Assembly: GCA_002730875.1 (NCBI GenBank)
Contig: PCBI01000019.1
Location: 186,001-250,000 of the forward strand
Origin: Spirochaetaceae bacterium
GTDB lineage: Bacteria > Spirochaetota > Leptospiria > Leptospirales > Leptonemataceae
Reading direction: 5' to 3'
Length of the DNA: 64,000 nt
This document shows, piece by piece, positions 35,067 to 43,909 of the stretch (positions are counted from its first letter, which is position 1; every line of letters starts with the position of its first letter). A program made the position numbers and the translations under genes. Below the pieces are notes generated by a model. That model did not search any database. It was given only the letters and a program-made list of their open reading frames with translations, and had not been told where the DNA came from.

Positions 35067-36435
35067 GTGTTCTCCTTTTCTCCTTGCGAAGAACAAAGAT
35101 AATCAGCAGCGCCAGAATCGTGTTTGCCAGAAGCTTGATGTAGTAAAGGGCCGAATACCCGCCGGGATATACCTCATTCCAGCGTTCCAGAAGATCCCGA
35201 TAGAGGTACAATGGAGGAAAATACATCAACCAGATGCAAAGGGCTACGGCAATCAACACTGGATAGGAATCCCGAACATGCAGGATTCCATAGAACAGGA
35301 GTACCAGAAGCGGAAGAATCAAAGTCACTTGATGATGATACCATGTGAGAGGAGAAATAAGGGTCATCACGGCCACGTAGTAGGAGAAATGGAGACTGCT
35401 TTTCCAGCGGTCTTCGCCCAATCCCTTAACGTATCTCGTCACCATCATGCAGGAGGCGATCCATCCCAGGTTAGTAATGGCAGAAAGGGCCTTTCCCAGG
35501 GCCGGACTTTCATATAAGACTGTGGTTCCGCCGTACTGGGCCGGAAAGTCCTGCATGAATAGCCTGGCATATAGTCCTTTGAACGATTGATTCAATGGAT
35601 GACTTACCGGCCAATCCAGCAGGGGGATCGTATCGGAAAGCATAAATCCGAACAGGATGCTATTGAGATAATGGGCCACCATCTCCCAGGAGAAGTAGGC
35701 GATACTCGCCAGACCCAGAAACAACCCGGAGGCGATCATCGAAGCCATGAGCTTCCAGCGCTTCTCCAGAATCACTTTAAGACCCAGAAATAGCGGCGAA
35801 AGCTTGATCACCCCTCCGATGGTCAAAGCCAGGCCCGACACAATCGGATACTTGCGCTCTGCCATCAAGGCCGCCACCAGGGTTACCAGCGTGAGTACGT
35901 TGATCTGCCCATCCTGCAAATCGGCCGCCAGCGGATGAAGGAAAGGGAGTATAGCCAGCCCCAGACCAGTTAGCAATAAGATCCAGTATCTGCGGTCAGC
36001 CAGATTGCGATAGCGTTCCATGCCCAGCAAATACATGGCCAGGGAAAGTACGATAGCAACGAGCAAGAATGCTTTGATGGATACGAAGAAGGCCTGCGCG
36101 GTATTTATATCCACTTCCGGCAGCGGAATCATAAAAAGGTAGAACGGGGGACTGTACAGATTGGCCCGAAATATCTTGAACTCAATGTTGTTTTGTTCTG
36201 CGGCTTCCTTGATTACGGCCAGGGAATAAACGTTCTTTCGCTGCAGGGTGATTTTATGCGCCAGGAAGTAGGCGGGAAAGTCCAGTTGCTCCGCATTCTG
36301 GGCATGTCTTCTATGACCTCGCTGAAAATCATAGAAATGACCCATACCAAGAATCAGAACAAGGATGGATAGAATCTTGAAAAATAGGCTGCGCTTCTGT
36401 AAACCGGGTAATACTTGGAAGTTCTTGGAGCTCAT
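35047..36435 (-). CDS. GT87 (DUF2029) family glycosyltransferase
   Basis: A 462-residue membrane protein with about ten helices. The stretch DLQDGQINVLTLVTLVAAL and then VSGLALTIGGVIKLSPLF is the hallmark of DUF2029/GT87 enzymes such as the mycobacterial mannosyltransferase PimE, which use polyprenyl-phosphate sugars. An acidic residue in the first periplasmic loop (after LDFPAYFLAHKITLQ) would be the catalytic base by analogy. It heads the three-gene minus-strand operon with the GT-C-like protein and the DegT aminotransferase. Confidence 0.85.
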   Translation of the reverse strand: MSSKNFQVLPGLQKRSLFFKILSILVLILGMGHFYDFQRGHRRHAQNAEQLDFPAYFLAHKITLQRKNVYSLAVIKEAAEQNNIEFKIFRANLYSPPFYLFMIPLPEVDINTAQAFFVSIKAFLLVAIVLSLAMYLLGMERYRNLADRRYWILLLTGLGLAILPFLHPLAADLQDGQINVLTLVTLVAALMAERKYPIVSGLALTIGGVIKLSPLFLGLKVILEKRWKLMASMIASGLFLGLASIAYFSWEMVAHYLNSILFGFMLSDTIPLLDWPVSHPLNQSFKGLYARLFMQDFPAQYGGTTVLYESPALGKALSAITNLGWIASCMMVTRYVKGLGEDRWKSSLHFSYYVAVMTLISPLTWYHHQVTLILPLLVLLFYGILHVRDSYPVLIAVALCIWLMYFPPLYLYRDLLERWNEVYPGGYSALYYIKLLANTILALLIIFVLRKEKRRTLEVKSV

Positions 36436-36489
36436 TCCGGGACCCAGAACAACACTTCCCGATCCTGATGTAGGATCAATCCGGTTTTT

Positions 36490-37863
36490 ATGGATCCAGT
36501 CTACATACCACTGATTGTATACCTCATCATTGTCTTTTGCGTTCCTTTGTTTCTCAAGAAAGATAGCACGTCGGATGAGTCCTATTTTCTGGCCGGGCGG
36601 ACCCTCGGGGTTCGAGCTTCTTTTCTATCAGTGGTCGCTACGGAAACCTCTGTGGCCACGGTGCTCATTTTTCCCGCGGCCGGGTATGCCGGACGATGGA
36701 ATCTAATTGCTCTTTGCCTGGGCTACATTGTGGGCCGACTGTTTGTGGCCAGGTTCTATTTGAAGTCCATCTACGAAATGACGGATTCTTCCATCTACAA
36801 GGCTCTGGGTTCCGACAACCCGTCCAGATTGTTTCTTGAGCTTGCTTATCTTGCCGCAAAGTACATTTCCAGCGGAGTGCGATTCTTTATGGGCGGCCTG
36901 GCCCTGGCCGAGCTTTTCGGTGGTCCGGTGGCTTTCTGGATTGTGCTCACCGCCCTGGTGGCCGGGGTGTATAGCCTTTCCGGTGGACTGAAAGCTGTAG
37001 TTGTTACCGATCAATTGCAGGGACTGATTTTGTTCTTCACCGGTCTGGCCCTTCTGGGCCTTCTATGGCCTGCAGGACCTTTCTTTTCCGAAAAGGTGCT
37101 ACCTTCGCTGTTCAGCTTTAAAGTCGATTTGTTCGACGGGGCGCATACCTTGCCGCTTTTCATTGGCGGCGCGGTCGTATCCATAGGTAGCCACGGCGCC
37201 GATCAGGATCTACTGCAGCGAGTGCTGGCCGTGCGAAATCTGAAGCTGGCGAGGCGAACCCTGGCGCTGAGTGGAGTCGGGGCCACAGTGGTGATTATGA
37301 CATTCATCGGCGTAGGCGCCTTTCTCTATGCTTCGAATCCCGATCTGGGAGAAACCGGACAGCTAATGCAGTACGTTAAGCTGTCGGCCAATCCTATTCT
37401 TACCGGTTTGTTTGCGGTGCTCGTCGCGGCCGCTGCCATGTCCACGCTGGACAGCGCCATACATTCCACCGGCGCGGTCTGGAAGTCTATTCTGTCGTCG
37501 CACAGATCTCCTCGCTGGTTTTCCTTGCTTTCGCTTGCGCTGCTCACCCTGTCGGCCCTTGCCTTCATCTTCTTTCAGCAGAAAGCGGACAACCTTCTGG
37601 CTCTGGCCCTGGGCTCCATGAACTATATTAATGGCGGACTGATCGGCATCTTTACCTACTATGTATTCTGGAAGAAGCCGCTATCCGTGCTTCCTATGTC
37701 GCTGGCAATTCTTACGGGCTTTTTCTGTACGCTACTTTTGAACCTGGTTTCTGTACACTGGACCTATATTGCTCTTGCTGCCAGCGTTAGCGCTTTGCTG
37801 GCCATCCTTCTGGGACAAATGGTCCATGAAAGATGGCAGAGTCGATTTTCTCAAACTCCCTGA
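36490..37863 (+). CDS. Sodium:solute symporter (SSS/SLC5 family)
   Basis: A 457-residue transporter with about 12 helices. SYFLAGRTLGVRASFLSVVATETSVATV in the first part is the SSS pattern including the Na+-site serine/threonine region, and SGGLKAVVVTDQLQGLILF is a second family hallmark. Substrate cannot be assigned from sequence; relatives carry sugars, proline, pantothenate or sialic acids. It is divergent from the GT87 operon and is followed by an intrinsic terminator. Confidence 0.9.
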   Translation: MDPVYIPLIVYLIIVFCVPLFLKKDSTSDESYFLAGRTLGVRASFLSVVATETSVATVLIFPAAGYAGRWNLIALCLGYIVGRLFVARFYLKSIYEMTDSSIYKALGSDNPSRLFLELAYLAAKYISSGVRFFMGGLALAELFGGPVAFWIVLTALVAGVYSLSGGLKAVVVTDQLQGLILFFTGLALLGLLWPAGPFFSEKVLPSLFSFKVDLFDGAHTLPLFIGGAVVSIGSHGADQDLLQRVLAVRNLKLARRTLALSGVGATVVIMTFIGVGAFLYASNPDLGETGQLMQYVKLSANPILTGLFAVLVAAAAMSTLDSAIHSTGAVWKSILSSHRSPRWFSLLSLALLTLSALAFIFFQQKADNLLALALGSMNYINGGLIGIFTYYVFWKKPLSVLPMSLAILTGFFCTLLLNLVSVHWTYIALAASVSALLAILLGQMVHERWQSRFSQTP

Positions 37864-37873
37864 TGCAAGTCCC

Positions 37874-37899
37874 AAAGCGCTTTGCGAAGGCGCTTTTTT
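37874..37899 (+). terminator. Intrinsic terminator after the sodium symporter
   Basis: AAAGCGC (37874-37880) pairs with GCGCTTT (37890-37896) around a 9-base loop, followed by T-residues to 37899. It lies between the convergent symporter and ligA genes; the complementary strand carries an A-rich leader and weaker T-tract, so it may serve both. Confidence 0.75.
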
Positions 37900-37926
37900 C
37901 CGAAAGCGGTTTGCTGCAATACTTTG

Positions 37927-40335
37927 CTAAAGCATATCCATGAACTGGTCTTCGGTGACGATCTGAATCCCCAGTTTCCCGGCTTTCTCCAGCTTGGAGC
38001 CGGCCTCGGCTCCAGCCAGCAAATGAGTGGTTTTCGCGCTTACGGAGCCGGTGGTTCTTCCCCCTCGCTTACGAATTTCGTCCATGGCCAGGTCTCGGGG
38101 GCGAAAGTGCGCAAAGCTTCCGGTGACGCACCAGGTTTGGCCCTCCATGGTTTGCTCCAGCGTGTTGGTTTCTTTCGGCTGCTCCATCTGAAGACCTGCC
38201 TTTTGTAGACTCTCCAGTCTTTGCAGGTTTTCCGAATTGGTAAGCTGTTCGATGACTACGGAAGCGGTGTCCGGACCGATACCGTCCATATCGTCCAGAG
38301 TTTCGTGGGCATTCTTACTGGAAGCAAGCTCCAGCCACTTATCCAGCGAGTCGAACCCGTTCTGGATCAACACGTCGGTTATGAAAGGACCAATCTCTTT
38401 CATGCCCAGAGAAGCCATTACAGTGCGAAAGGGTTTTTGCTTTGATTTTTCAATTCCGTCCAGGATGATCTGAACGCTCTTTTTCCCAAGGCCTTCCAGT
38501 TCCCCCAGTTCTTTCTCGTTTTCTTTCAGCTGATAGATGTCTTCAATCTTCTTGATGAAGCCCTGCTCGTAAAGCAGTCGGATGGTCTTTTCGCCCAGAC
38601 CGGCGATGTCCATTTGTTTTCGCTGGCAGAAAAAAACCAGGGCATTCACTTCTTTTTCGGTGCAGGATGGGTTGGTACAGAGCCAGTCCACCATATCTTC
38701 GGGCCGGCTCAGCGCTTCGCCGCAGGATGGACAGTTTTCCGGGAAACGAAAGGGCTTTCCAGGGCCTGGATCCACTACCTCTTCCACGGCGGGAATGATG
38801 TCTCCACGCTTGCTCACTTTGACCCTGGAACCCACGCGAACGCCCAGTTTTTCAATGAAATCCGCATTGTGTAGAGTGGCATAGGTCACAGTAGTGCCTG
38901 CAAGCTGGACGGGGATCAACCGGGCCCGGGGCGTGACCCGGCCCGTGCGACCCACAAACACTTCGATTTCCTCTACGGTGGTTTCGGCCAGATCCGGCTC
39001 AAATTTCAGTGAGGTGGCCCAGCGCGGCACCGCGGCGGTGAATCCGAGATCCAGCCTGCGGAAACGATCATCCAGCTTTAATACCAGTCCGTCTACCGGG
39101 AAGGGTACTTCTTCGCGCTTTGCCTCGAAGGATTCAATGGCTTTACGTAGATCAGCATCGCTCTTATAGCTAATGGTCACGTTATCCGGGAACACAGGAA
39201 GACCCTGGGAAAGGGCATAGTTCAGCAGTTCTGAATCCGACTGAAAACGTTCGGGATCCGAAGACAGATGCAAATCAAAGGCAACCCATCGCAATGGGCG
39301 CCGAGCGGTTTCTCTGGACTTCTTGTGTTTCAACGATCCGGCAGACAGGTTTCGCGGATTGGCATAGATTCCCTCGGACTCTTCGTTAAACTTCTCAAAA
39401 TCGGAAAACGTCATGTAGACTTCGCCGCGGGCAACCAGGTCTACTGGCTCTTTGAGGGTTCCGGGGATGCTTCGAATAGTGCGGGCGTTGTTTGTGACCA
39501 CATCGCCTATCTGCCCGGTGCCCCGGGTTACGGCCCGAATGAGTTTTCCCTTTTCGTAATAGAGTACGAGGGTGGCGCCATCCACTTTCCATTGCAGATT
39601 CACCGCTTCGCCTTTTCGCACGGTCTTTTCCGCCCAGTCTACAGCTTCCTGCGTAGAGTAGGTATTCGAAAGCGAAAGAATGGGCACTGTGTGTTCGAAT
39701 TTCTCAAAACCCGCCTCGAGATCCGACCCCACCATTTCCGTGGGCGAATCCGCTTCCTTGAACAGAGGGTACTCCTCTTCCAGCCGACTCAGTTCCTTGA
39801 GCATCTCGTCGAAATGCTTGTCGCTTATTTCGGGCTGATTCTCTACATAATATTTGTGCTGATGATATCTTAACTGCGAGCTCAGTTCTGCCATCCGTTG
39901 CTGCACATCCACCCCGTTTGTAGAAATGTTTCGGGCGCGGCCCTTGCCGGGATTGCTCTGAGCCGAAGCGTTGCCGGTCTGCGCTCTGGCAATGGACTGC
40001 TGCGATGGAGACTTCTGTTTATTGCCGGATGACGATTTCTTTTTGGAAGACGATTTCTCTACCGTCCGCAAGGATGCTGCTTTCTTTTCGGAAGAGGATG
40101 TCTTTGCCGTTCGCACGGGCGCTGATTTCTTTTTGGAAGACTTTGACCTGTTCGAATCTTGCGAGGCTGGCTGACGTTTTCGGGTTTTTTTGGCTACGGG
40201 GCTGCCACCATCGGCGACAGCGGGGTTCCGGGCCGCAGATTTTCCGGTGCCCACAGCCTTCTTATTTGATGCTGTCTGCTTCTTCTTTGCGCCTTTCGCA
40301 GTGGCCTTCTTCTTTGAGGAATTTACATTTGCCAT
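37927..40335 (-). CDS. ligA: NAD-dependent DNA ligase LigA with histone-H1-like N-terminal extension
   Basis: The catalytic body is standard: Ia domain RYHQHKYYVENQPEI (from residue 156), active-site Lys250 in KVDGATL, an OB fold, a four-Cys zinc finger (CPSC...CTNPSC), helix-hairpin-helix repeats and a C-terminal BRCT domain. Ahead of it are about 140 residues rich in Lys, Ser and Ala, with repeated KKKSAPVRTAKTSSS-like units, resembling the tail of histone H1. That makes the protein 802 residues against about 670 usual. The start at 40335 lies inside the fur gene by 74 bases; the first internal ATG (residue 148) would remove the tail but leave a slightly short Ia domain. The tail is probably for binding DNA. 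Confidence 0.92.
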   Translation of the reverse strand: MANVNSSKKKATAKGAKKKQTASNKKAVGTGKSAARNPAVADGGSPVAKKTRKRQPASQDSNRSKSSKKKSAPVRTAKTSSSEKKAASLRTVEKSSSKKKSSSGNKQKSPSQQSIARAQTGNASAQSNPGKGRARNISTNGVDVQQRMAELSSQLRYHQHKYYVENQPEISDKHFDEMLKELSRLEEEYPLFKEADSPTEMVGSDLEAGFEKFEHTVPILSLSNTYSTQEAVDWAEKTVRKGEAVNLQWKVDGATLVLYYEKGKLIRAVTRGTGQIGDVVTNNARTIRSIPGTLKEPVDLVARGEVYMTFSDFEKFNEESEGIYANPRNLSAGSLKHKKSRETARRPLRWVAFDLHLSSDPERFQSDSELLNYALSQGLPVFPDNVTISYKSDADLRKAIESFEAKREEVPFPVDGLVLKLDDRFRRLDLGFTAAVPRWATSLKFEPDLAETTVEEIEVFVGRTGRVTPRARLIPVQLAGTTVTYATLHNADFIEKLGVRVGSRVKVSKRGDIIPAVEEVVDPGPGKPFRFPENCPSCGEALSRPEDMVDWLCTNPSCTEKEVNALVFFCQRKQMDIAGLGEKTIRLLYEQGFIKKIEDIYQLKENEKELGELEGLGKKSVQIILDGIEKSKQKPFRTVMASLGMKEIGPFITDVLIQNGFDSLDKWLELASSKNAHETLDDMDGIGPDTASVVIEQLTNSENLQRLESLQKAGLQMEQPKETNTLEQTMEGQTWCVTGSFAHFRPRDLAMDEIRKRGGRTTGSVSAKTTHLLAGAEAGSKLEKAGKLGIQIVTEDQFMDML

Positions 40336-40753
40336 ATAGATTCAGTGAATGGTCTTCCAGCTCGAAGTGGTTATTGTTGGCTATTTCCAGCTGAATCTTT
40401 TCAATCTCTGGCACAACAAATTCTTCGATTCGTCCGCAGTCTACGCATACCAGGTGGTCATGGTGGGCCCGGGGAGGAATGTATTCGTAGTACTTAACTG
40501 ACTGGCCAAAGTTATGCTCCGTGAGCTGACCGGACTCTACCATAAGCGAAACGATTCTATAGATGGTGGCCCGGGAAATCTCTCCCTTCCGGTCCTTGAG
40601 GGCATCGGCCAGGGAGTCCACTGTAAAGTGGGTGCCCAGTTCGAATACCTTTTCGGCTACCAGCAGCCTCTGATTCGTAATCTTCAAATTTCGCTTTTTC
40701 AGGAAATTGGAGAAGTTGGTGAGTTCACGGTGAATATCTGCTGTTTCCGCCAC
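40262..40753 (-). CDS. Fur-family metal-responsive regulator (Fur/PerR type)
   Basis: A 163-residue regulator: winged-helix domain with ITNQRLLVAEKVF and EISRATIYRIVSLMVESG, then the metal site HHDHLVCVDCGRIEEF and HSLNLYGKC. One CxxC pair (CVDC) is intact; the second is replaced by C-x8-C (KCKFLKEEGHC). Fur senses iron, PerR peroxide and Zur zinc; the sequence alone does not decide which. It overlaps the 5' end of ligA by 74 bases and is probably co-transcribed with it. No target box was sought genome-wide. Confidence 0.9.
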   Translation of the reverse strand: MAETADIHRELTNFSNFLKKRNLKITNQRLLVAEKVFELGTHFTVDSLADALKDRKGEISRATIYRIVSLMVESGQLTEHNFGQSVKYYEYIPPRAHHDHLVCVDCGRIEEFVVPEIEKIQLEIANNNHFELEDHSLNLYGKCKFLKEEGHCERRKEEADSIK

Positions 40754-40831
40754 GGGTAGAAATTAATCATTCATAGCTGTGGTTGCAATCAAAACTCTTG
40801 CCTGATTGGATGCCAGAGGGGTAAATGGACC

Positions 40832-41167
40832 ATGGAAGAAAAGCGCAAGTTCCCCCGGGCGGACCTGGTCTTCCGAATCGAGTACCGCACATTAAAGGAG
40901 GAACAGCCCCATACAGGTATGACCAGGGATCTCAGCATGGGCGGAGTAAGCCTGGAAACCGAAACTCCGTTCGATAAGGGCACTCCTATTTCGCTTTCCT
41001 TCTCTTTTCCCGAGCTTGATGGAACCATTCATGCTACCGGCCGCGTGGTGCGCTCCTGGCAGGATGGGGACAAATGCTTCACCGCTCTGAAATTCACCGC
41101 GGTGCATCAGGATGACCTGGCAATTCTAGAAGCTCACCTGGCCCAGTACTACGGTGACCAGGAGTAG
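40832..41167 (+). CDS. PilZ-domain protein (c-di-GMP binding)
   Basis: A single-domain 111-residue PilZ protein. The RxxxR motif is RKFPR (residues 5-9) and the second motif is DLSMGGVSLET (from 33), the D/N-x-S-x-x-G pattern that binds cyclic di-GMP. Such stand-alone PilZ proteins often adjust motility or exopolysaccharide. It is divergent from the Fur gene and unlinked to a cyclase or phosphodiesterase in this window. Confidence 0.88.
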   Translation: MEEKRKFPRADLVFRIEYRTLKEEQPHTGMTRDLSMGGVSLETETPFDKGTPISLSFSFPELDGTIHATGRVVRSWQDGDKCFTALKFTAVHQDDLAILEAHLAQYYGDQE

Positions 41168-41246
41168 AGTCCCGGTTGAACCCTGCTGTCCTTACTTTCG
41201 CCACCGACGGCGGAATTCGGGGCCGGGTGATGCCCGTCCAGGGCGC

Positions 41247-42329
41247 CTATTGAAAGTGCTCAAATGCCAGAGCCGGCTTCACCGGTTTCTGATTCAGATA
41301 GAATATCGCCGCCGGAGTCGGACTCGGGCTATCAAAGGTGCCGATCCGAACAAAACCTTCGGGTAGCGGTTCCGGCGAAGCTACCAGAAGCTCCAACTCT
41401 TCTCCGGACCCGGCGGCGAAAACCGGCCCTTTTTCCAAAACTGCCGGAACCATGGATAGCCTTTCCAGTTCCACCCGCAACGATAGGCCAGAGCTTTCGG
41501 CAAACCGGTTGCAATCGGCAAAGATTCCATCGCTCAAGTCCATGGCCCCGGAAACGGGGAAATGCTGCGCCTGAAGCGCATTCAGTTGCCGGGCCGCTTC
41601 CAGATTGGCCCTGGGGCGCAGGTGCCGCGCAATAGCCAGGTGTTGCCAATTCCGGGACTGTAGCTGTCGTGAGATGTCTATGGGCCTCCCTGTGGGGCTG
41701 CCCAGCGGGGGATTCCGGGTAGCGGATCCAGTGCTTGAGTCGTAGTCCGCAGGCTCCGCGGCTCCCGGGCTCGCGGATTCGGTGGAGATTTCGTTTGTAG
41801 CTTTCAAATCATCAGGATATTGCAGATCCCGGGGGCGACCGCCGCTTTCCAGCAGCTTATAGCCCAGTTGGCTGAGGCCCACGTGACCCGATAGAAATAG
41901 GCCGTCGCCGGGTTGGGCTCTGCGGAATCTCGGTTGAAGCGCCGGACCAAAGAGAGTCAGGGAAAACAAATATCCGATGCTTCGGAAGGTATCTCCGCCC
42001 ACCAGAGCGATACGATGTTCCCTCAGAAGGTGCCTGAAGCAGCTGGAGAAACGCTGAATCAATGCCTCATCGGCAGGTTCAGGCAGTCCCAGGTTTAACA
42101 GGCAAAACTCCGGCATTCCGCCGGCGGCCCAGAGATCGGAAAGGTTTACATGGAGAAGCTTAAAGGCAATGTCTTCCGGGCTGGACCAGTCCAGACGAAA
42201 GTGGGTGTCCTGGGCCAGGCTATCGGTGGTGTAAAGATAAGGTTCTCCTCCGTGTTCAATGAGCGCGCAGTCGTCAGCGCTCAGATCCGGGTTTAGCCCC
42301 CGTATGATTCTACTTTCCAGGGAAGGCAT
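41247..42329 (-). CDS. thiL: Thiamine-monophosphate kinase
   Basis: Makes thiamine diphosphate from thiamine monophosphate and ATP. DDCALIEHGGEPYLYTTDSLAQDTHF, KLLHVNLSDLWAAGGMPEF and GGDTFRS are the ATP- and Mg-binding motifs of the PurM/ThiL superfamily, and AMDLSDGIFADC is the second Asp-rich motif. At 360 residues it is longer than the usual about 320 because of a Ser/Pro/Thr-rich insert in the middle (about 175-225), which looks disordered. It is divergent from the J-domain gene. No other thi genes lie nearby. Confidence 0.9.
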   Translation of the reverse strand: MPSLESRIIRGLNPDLSADDCALIEHGGEPYLYTTDSLAQDTHFRLDWSSPEDIAFKLLHVNLSDLWAAGGMPEFCLLNLGLPEPADEALIQRFSSCFRHLLREHRIALVGGDTFRSIGYLFSLTLFGPALQPRFRRAQPGDGLFLSGHVGLSQLGYKLLESGGRPRDLQYPDDLKATNEISTESASPGAAEPADYDSSTGSATRNPPLGSPTGRPIDISRQLQSRNWQHLAIARHLRPRANLEAARQLNALQAQHFPVSGAMDLSDGIFADCNRFAESSGLSLRVELERLSMVPAVLEKGPVFAAGSGEELELLVASPEPLPEGFVRIGTFDSPSPTPAAIFYLNQKPVKPALAFEHFQ

Positions 42330-42382
42330 ATACTGTCAGAAAAAGACTGTACTGGTTCTCCGTCAGGTATTTCTGTGGGAGC

Positions 42383-43006
42383 GTGGAACCGACGGAGGCA
42401 CGCAGGATCCTGGGTCTGGAGTCCATGGAAGGCGCTCTGGACAGACAGCGTCTACAGAGCGCTTTTCATCGACGTCTATTCGAGATACATCCGGATACCG
42501 GCCATGCGATCCAAATGCCGGGACTGTCCGTGGATACTCTGATCGAAGCGCGCAAGACTCTGCTGATTCGCCTTGAAAAGCAGAGCCAGCCGGACGCCCA
42601 GAGCCAGCCATTTGAGTCGACTTCTGGCGATGGCGGCGCAGGTCGGGCCCGGGGTGTCGAGCAGGGAGGCGATTCCAGAGTTTCCGAAGCAACGTCCGAT
42701 GCAGTCGGTAAAAAAGCGAACGACAGCGGTTCCGGTCCGGAGGGGTATAATCTTTACAGAAAAGCGCTTTTTCTCTACTCGGAAGCCATACTTGCCTATT
42801 TCGAAAACAGGAAACGGGTCCAGGGGAAGACCGTGAGCGAACCCAGCGCGGAGCCGGAAACGTTTCGCTCCCACCTGGAAGAGGCGCGAAGTCTATTTGT
42901 CCAGGTTCTGGAGCGATTCCCCGGAGGCACCTGGACCCCGGATGCCATAGAACAGATTGCCCGGATTAACGTCTGGTTGAAGCGTGATCGCTCCGGTGGA
43001 GGATAG
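42383..43006 (+). CDS. J-domain protein with C-terminal TPR-like region
   Basis: A 207-residue protein with a GTG start. The N-terminal 60 residues form a J-domain-like unit: EARRILGLE, QRLQSAFHRRLFEIHPDTG (HPD at 36-38, the DnaK-contact tripeptide) and a third helix with LIEARKTLL. A disordered Ser/Gly-rich linker (about 70-115) leads to a helical segment with YRKALFLYSEAI and EARSLFVQVLERFPGGTWTPDAIEQIARI, which looks like one or two TPR repeats. It probably brings a client to Hsp70. Its last 114 bases overlap the end of the convergent gene at 42893-43909, an unusually long tail-to-tail overlap. Confidence 0.72.
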   Translation: MEPTEARRILGLESMEGALDRQRLQSAFHRRLFEIHPDTGHAIQMPGLSVDTLIEARKTLLIRLEKQSQPDAQSQPFESTSGDGGAGRARGVEQGGDSRVSEATSDAVGKKANDSGSGPEGYNLYRKALFLYSEAILAYFENRKRVQGKTVSEPSAEPETFRSHLEEARSLFVQVLERFPGGTWTPDAIEQIARINVWLKRDRSGGG

Positions 43007-43909
43007 ATCGCGAAACTCATCGTATAGCCAGAGAAAAGGCAGGGCCCGGGAAAACGATTTCAGCCTGGACGAGGCGTTGCGAAAGATGCGATCCGGGTCG
43101 GCGCGAAGGGATTGAATTCGATTGGCGTATAGAAAGGTTTCCAGATTGCGAAACCGGGCGCCGGCCATTTCGTCCGGGATGCCGTAAAGATACAGGGACT
43201 CAACCAGGGCCAGAGCCCCTTCCATAGGATGAAAAATCCGCCGCGCAATCTTCTGAACGGATGATCGCATATAGGCCGGATCCAGTCCGGGCTTCTTGAA
43301 ATCCTTTAGTAGCAGGATTCGAATTCTACCGCTCATGGATGGATTCTTCCTTATGTAAGAATCGAGTTCATGGCACAGCAACAGGGTATCCACCCGATTG
43401 CAGTCCAGGTCGGCCACGATCACAATCTGTTTCTGTTCGCGCAGGCCCTCTAGAACCAGGGATATGTCTTTTGCGCTGGAAAGATCGCCTCGTGGACTGT
43501 AACCGGCAAACAGAAGAATTTGTCGGTAAAGCCGGCGAAACGGATCGTCCATGATTAGAAGCGCGGCGCCGTTCGTGTCCTCCGAGATCTCCGGAAAGAG
43601 ATACAGATTATCCAATCCCGGAAAGAAAAGTGCGCCGGCGCCCGCCTCGTAGAGCTTCCGTAATTCATCGGGTTCTCTGTATAGCTGTCCTGCGCAGAGA
43701 AGCACCGGAAGGCCCCAGTCCAGAAGTTCGTCCAGACGGGAAAAAGGCAGTTCAGGAATCCACAGTGTGCCGGAGGATGCGTAGGCCGGTTCGAAGGAAT
43801 CTACCGTGCGAAAGCTCGCGCCGCCCGAGGCCTGGCGGGCTAATAGATAGGCTTCCATCAGGCCCTTTTGAAAGTCTTTCAGATCCAGGCCGGCAAAGAT
43901 CAGTTCCAC
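42893..43909 (-). CDS. Protein of unknown function with a receiver-like segment
   Basis: The GTG start at 43909 was chosen because AGGAGG stands six bases upstream and the codon overlaps the acylase stop (TAGTG). The 338-residue product has ALLIMDDPFRRLYRQILLFAGYSP followed by a segment ending IVIVADLDCNRVDTLLLCHEL, which follows the beta1-to-beta3 order of a two-component receiver with DD and a third Asp (ADLD), although the Thr/Lys switch residues are not evident. The N- and C-terminal parts are unlike anything I know. Probably cytoplasmic. Coupling to the acylase gene suggests co-expression. The last 114 bases overlap the J-domain gene. Confidence 0.6.
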   Translation of the reverse strand: MELIFAGLDLKDFQKGLMEAYLLARQASGGASFRTVDSFEPAYASSGTLWIPELPFSRLDELLDWGLPVLLCAGQLYREPDELRKLYEAGAGALFFPGLDNLYLFPEISEDTNGAALLIMDDPFRRLYRQILLFAGYSPRGDLSSAKDISLVLEGLREQKQIVIVADLDCNRVDTLLLCHELDSYIRKNPSMSGRIRILLLKDFKKPGLDPAYMRSSVQKIARRIFHPMEGALALVESLYLYGIPDEMAGARFRNLETFLYANRIQSLRADPDRIFRNASSRLKSFSRALPFLWLYDEFRDLSSTGAITLQPDVNPGNLFYGIRGPGASGESLQNLDK

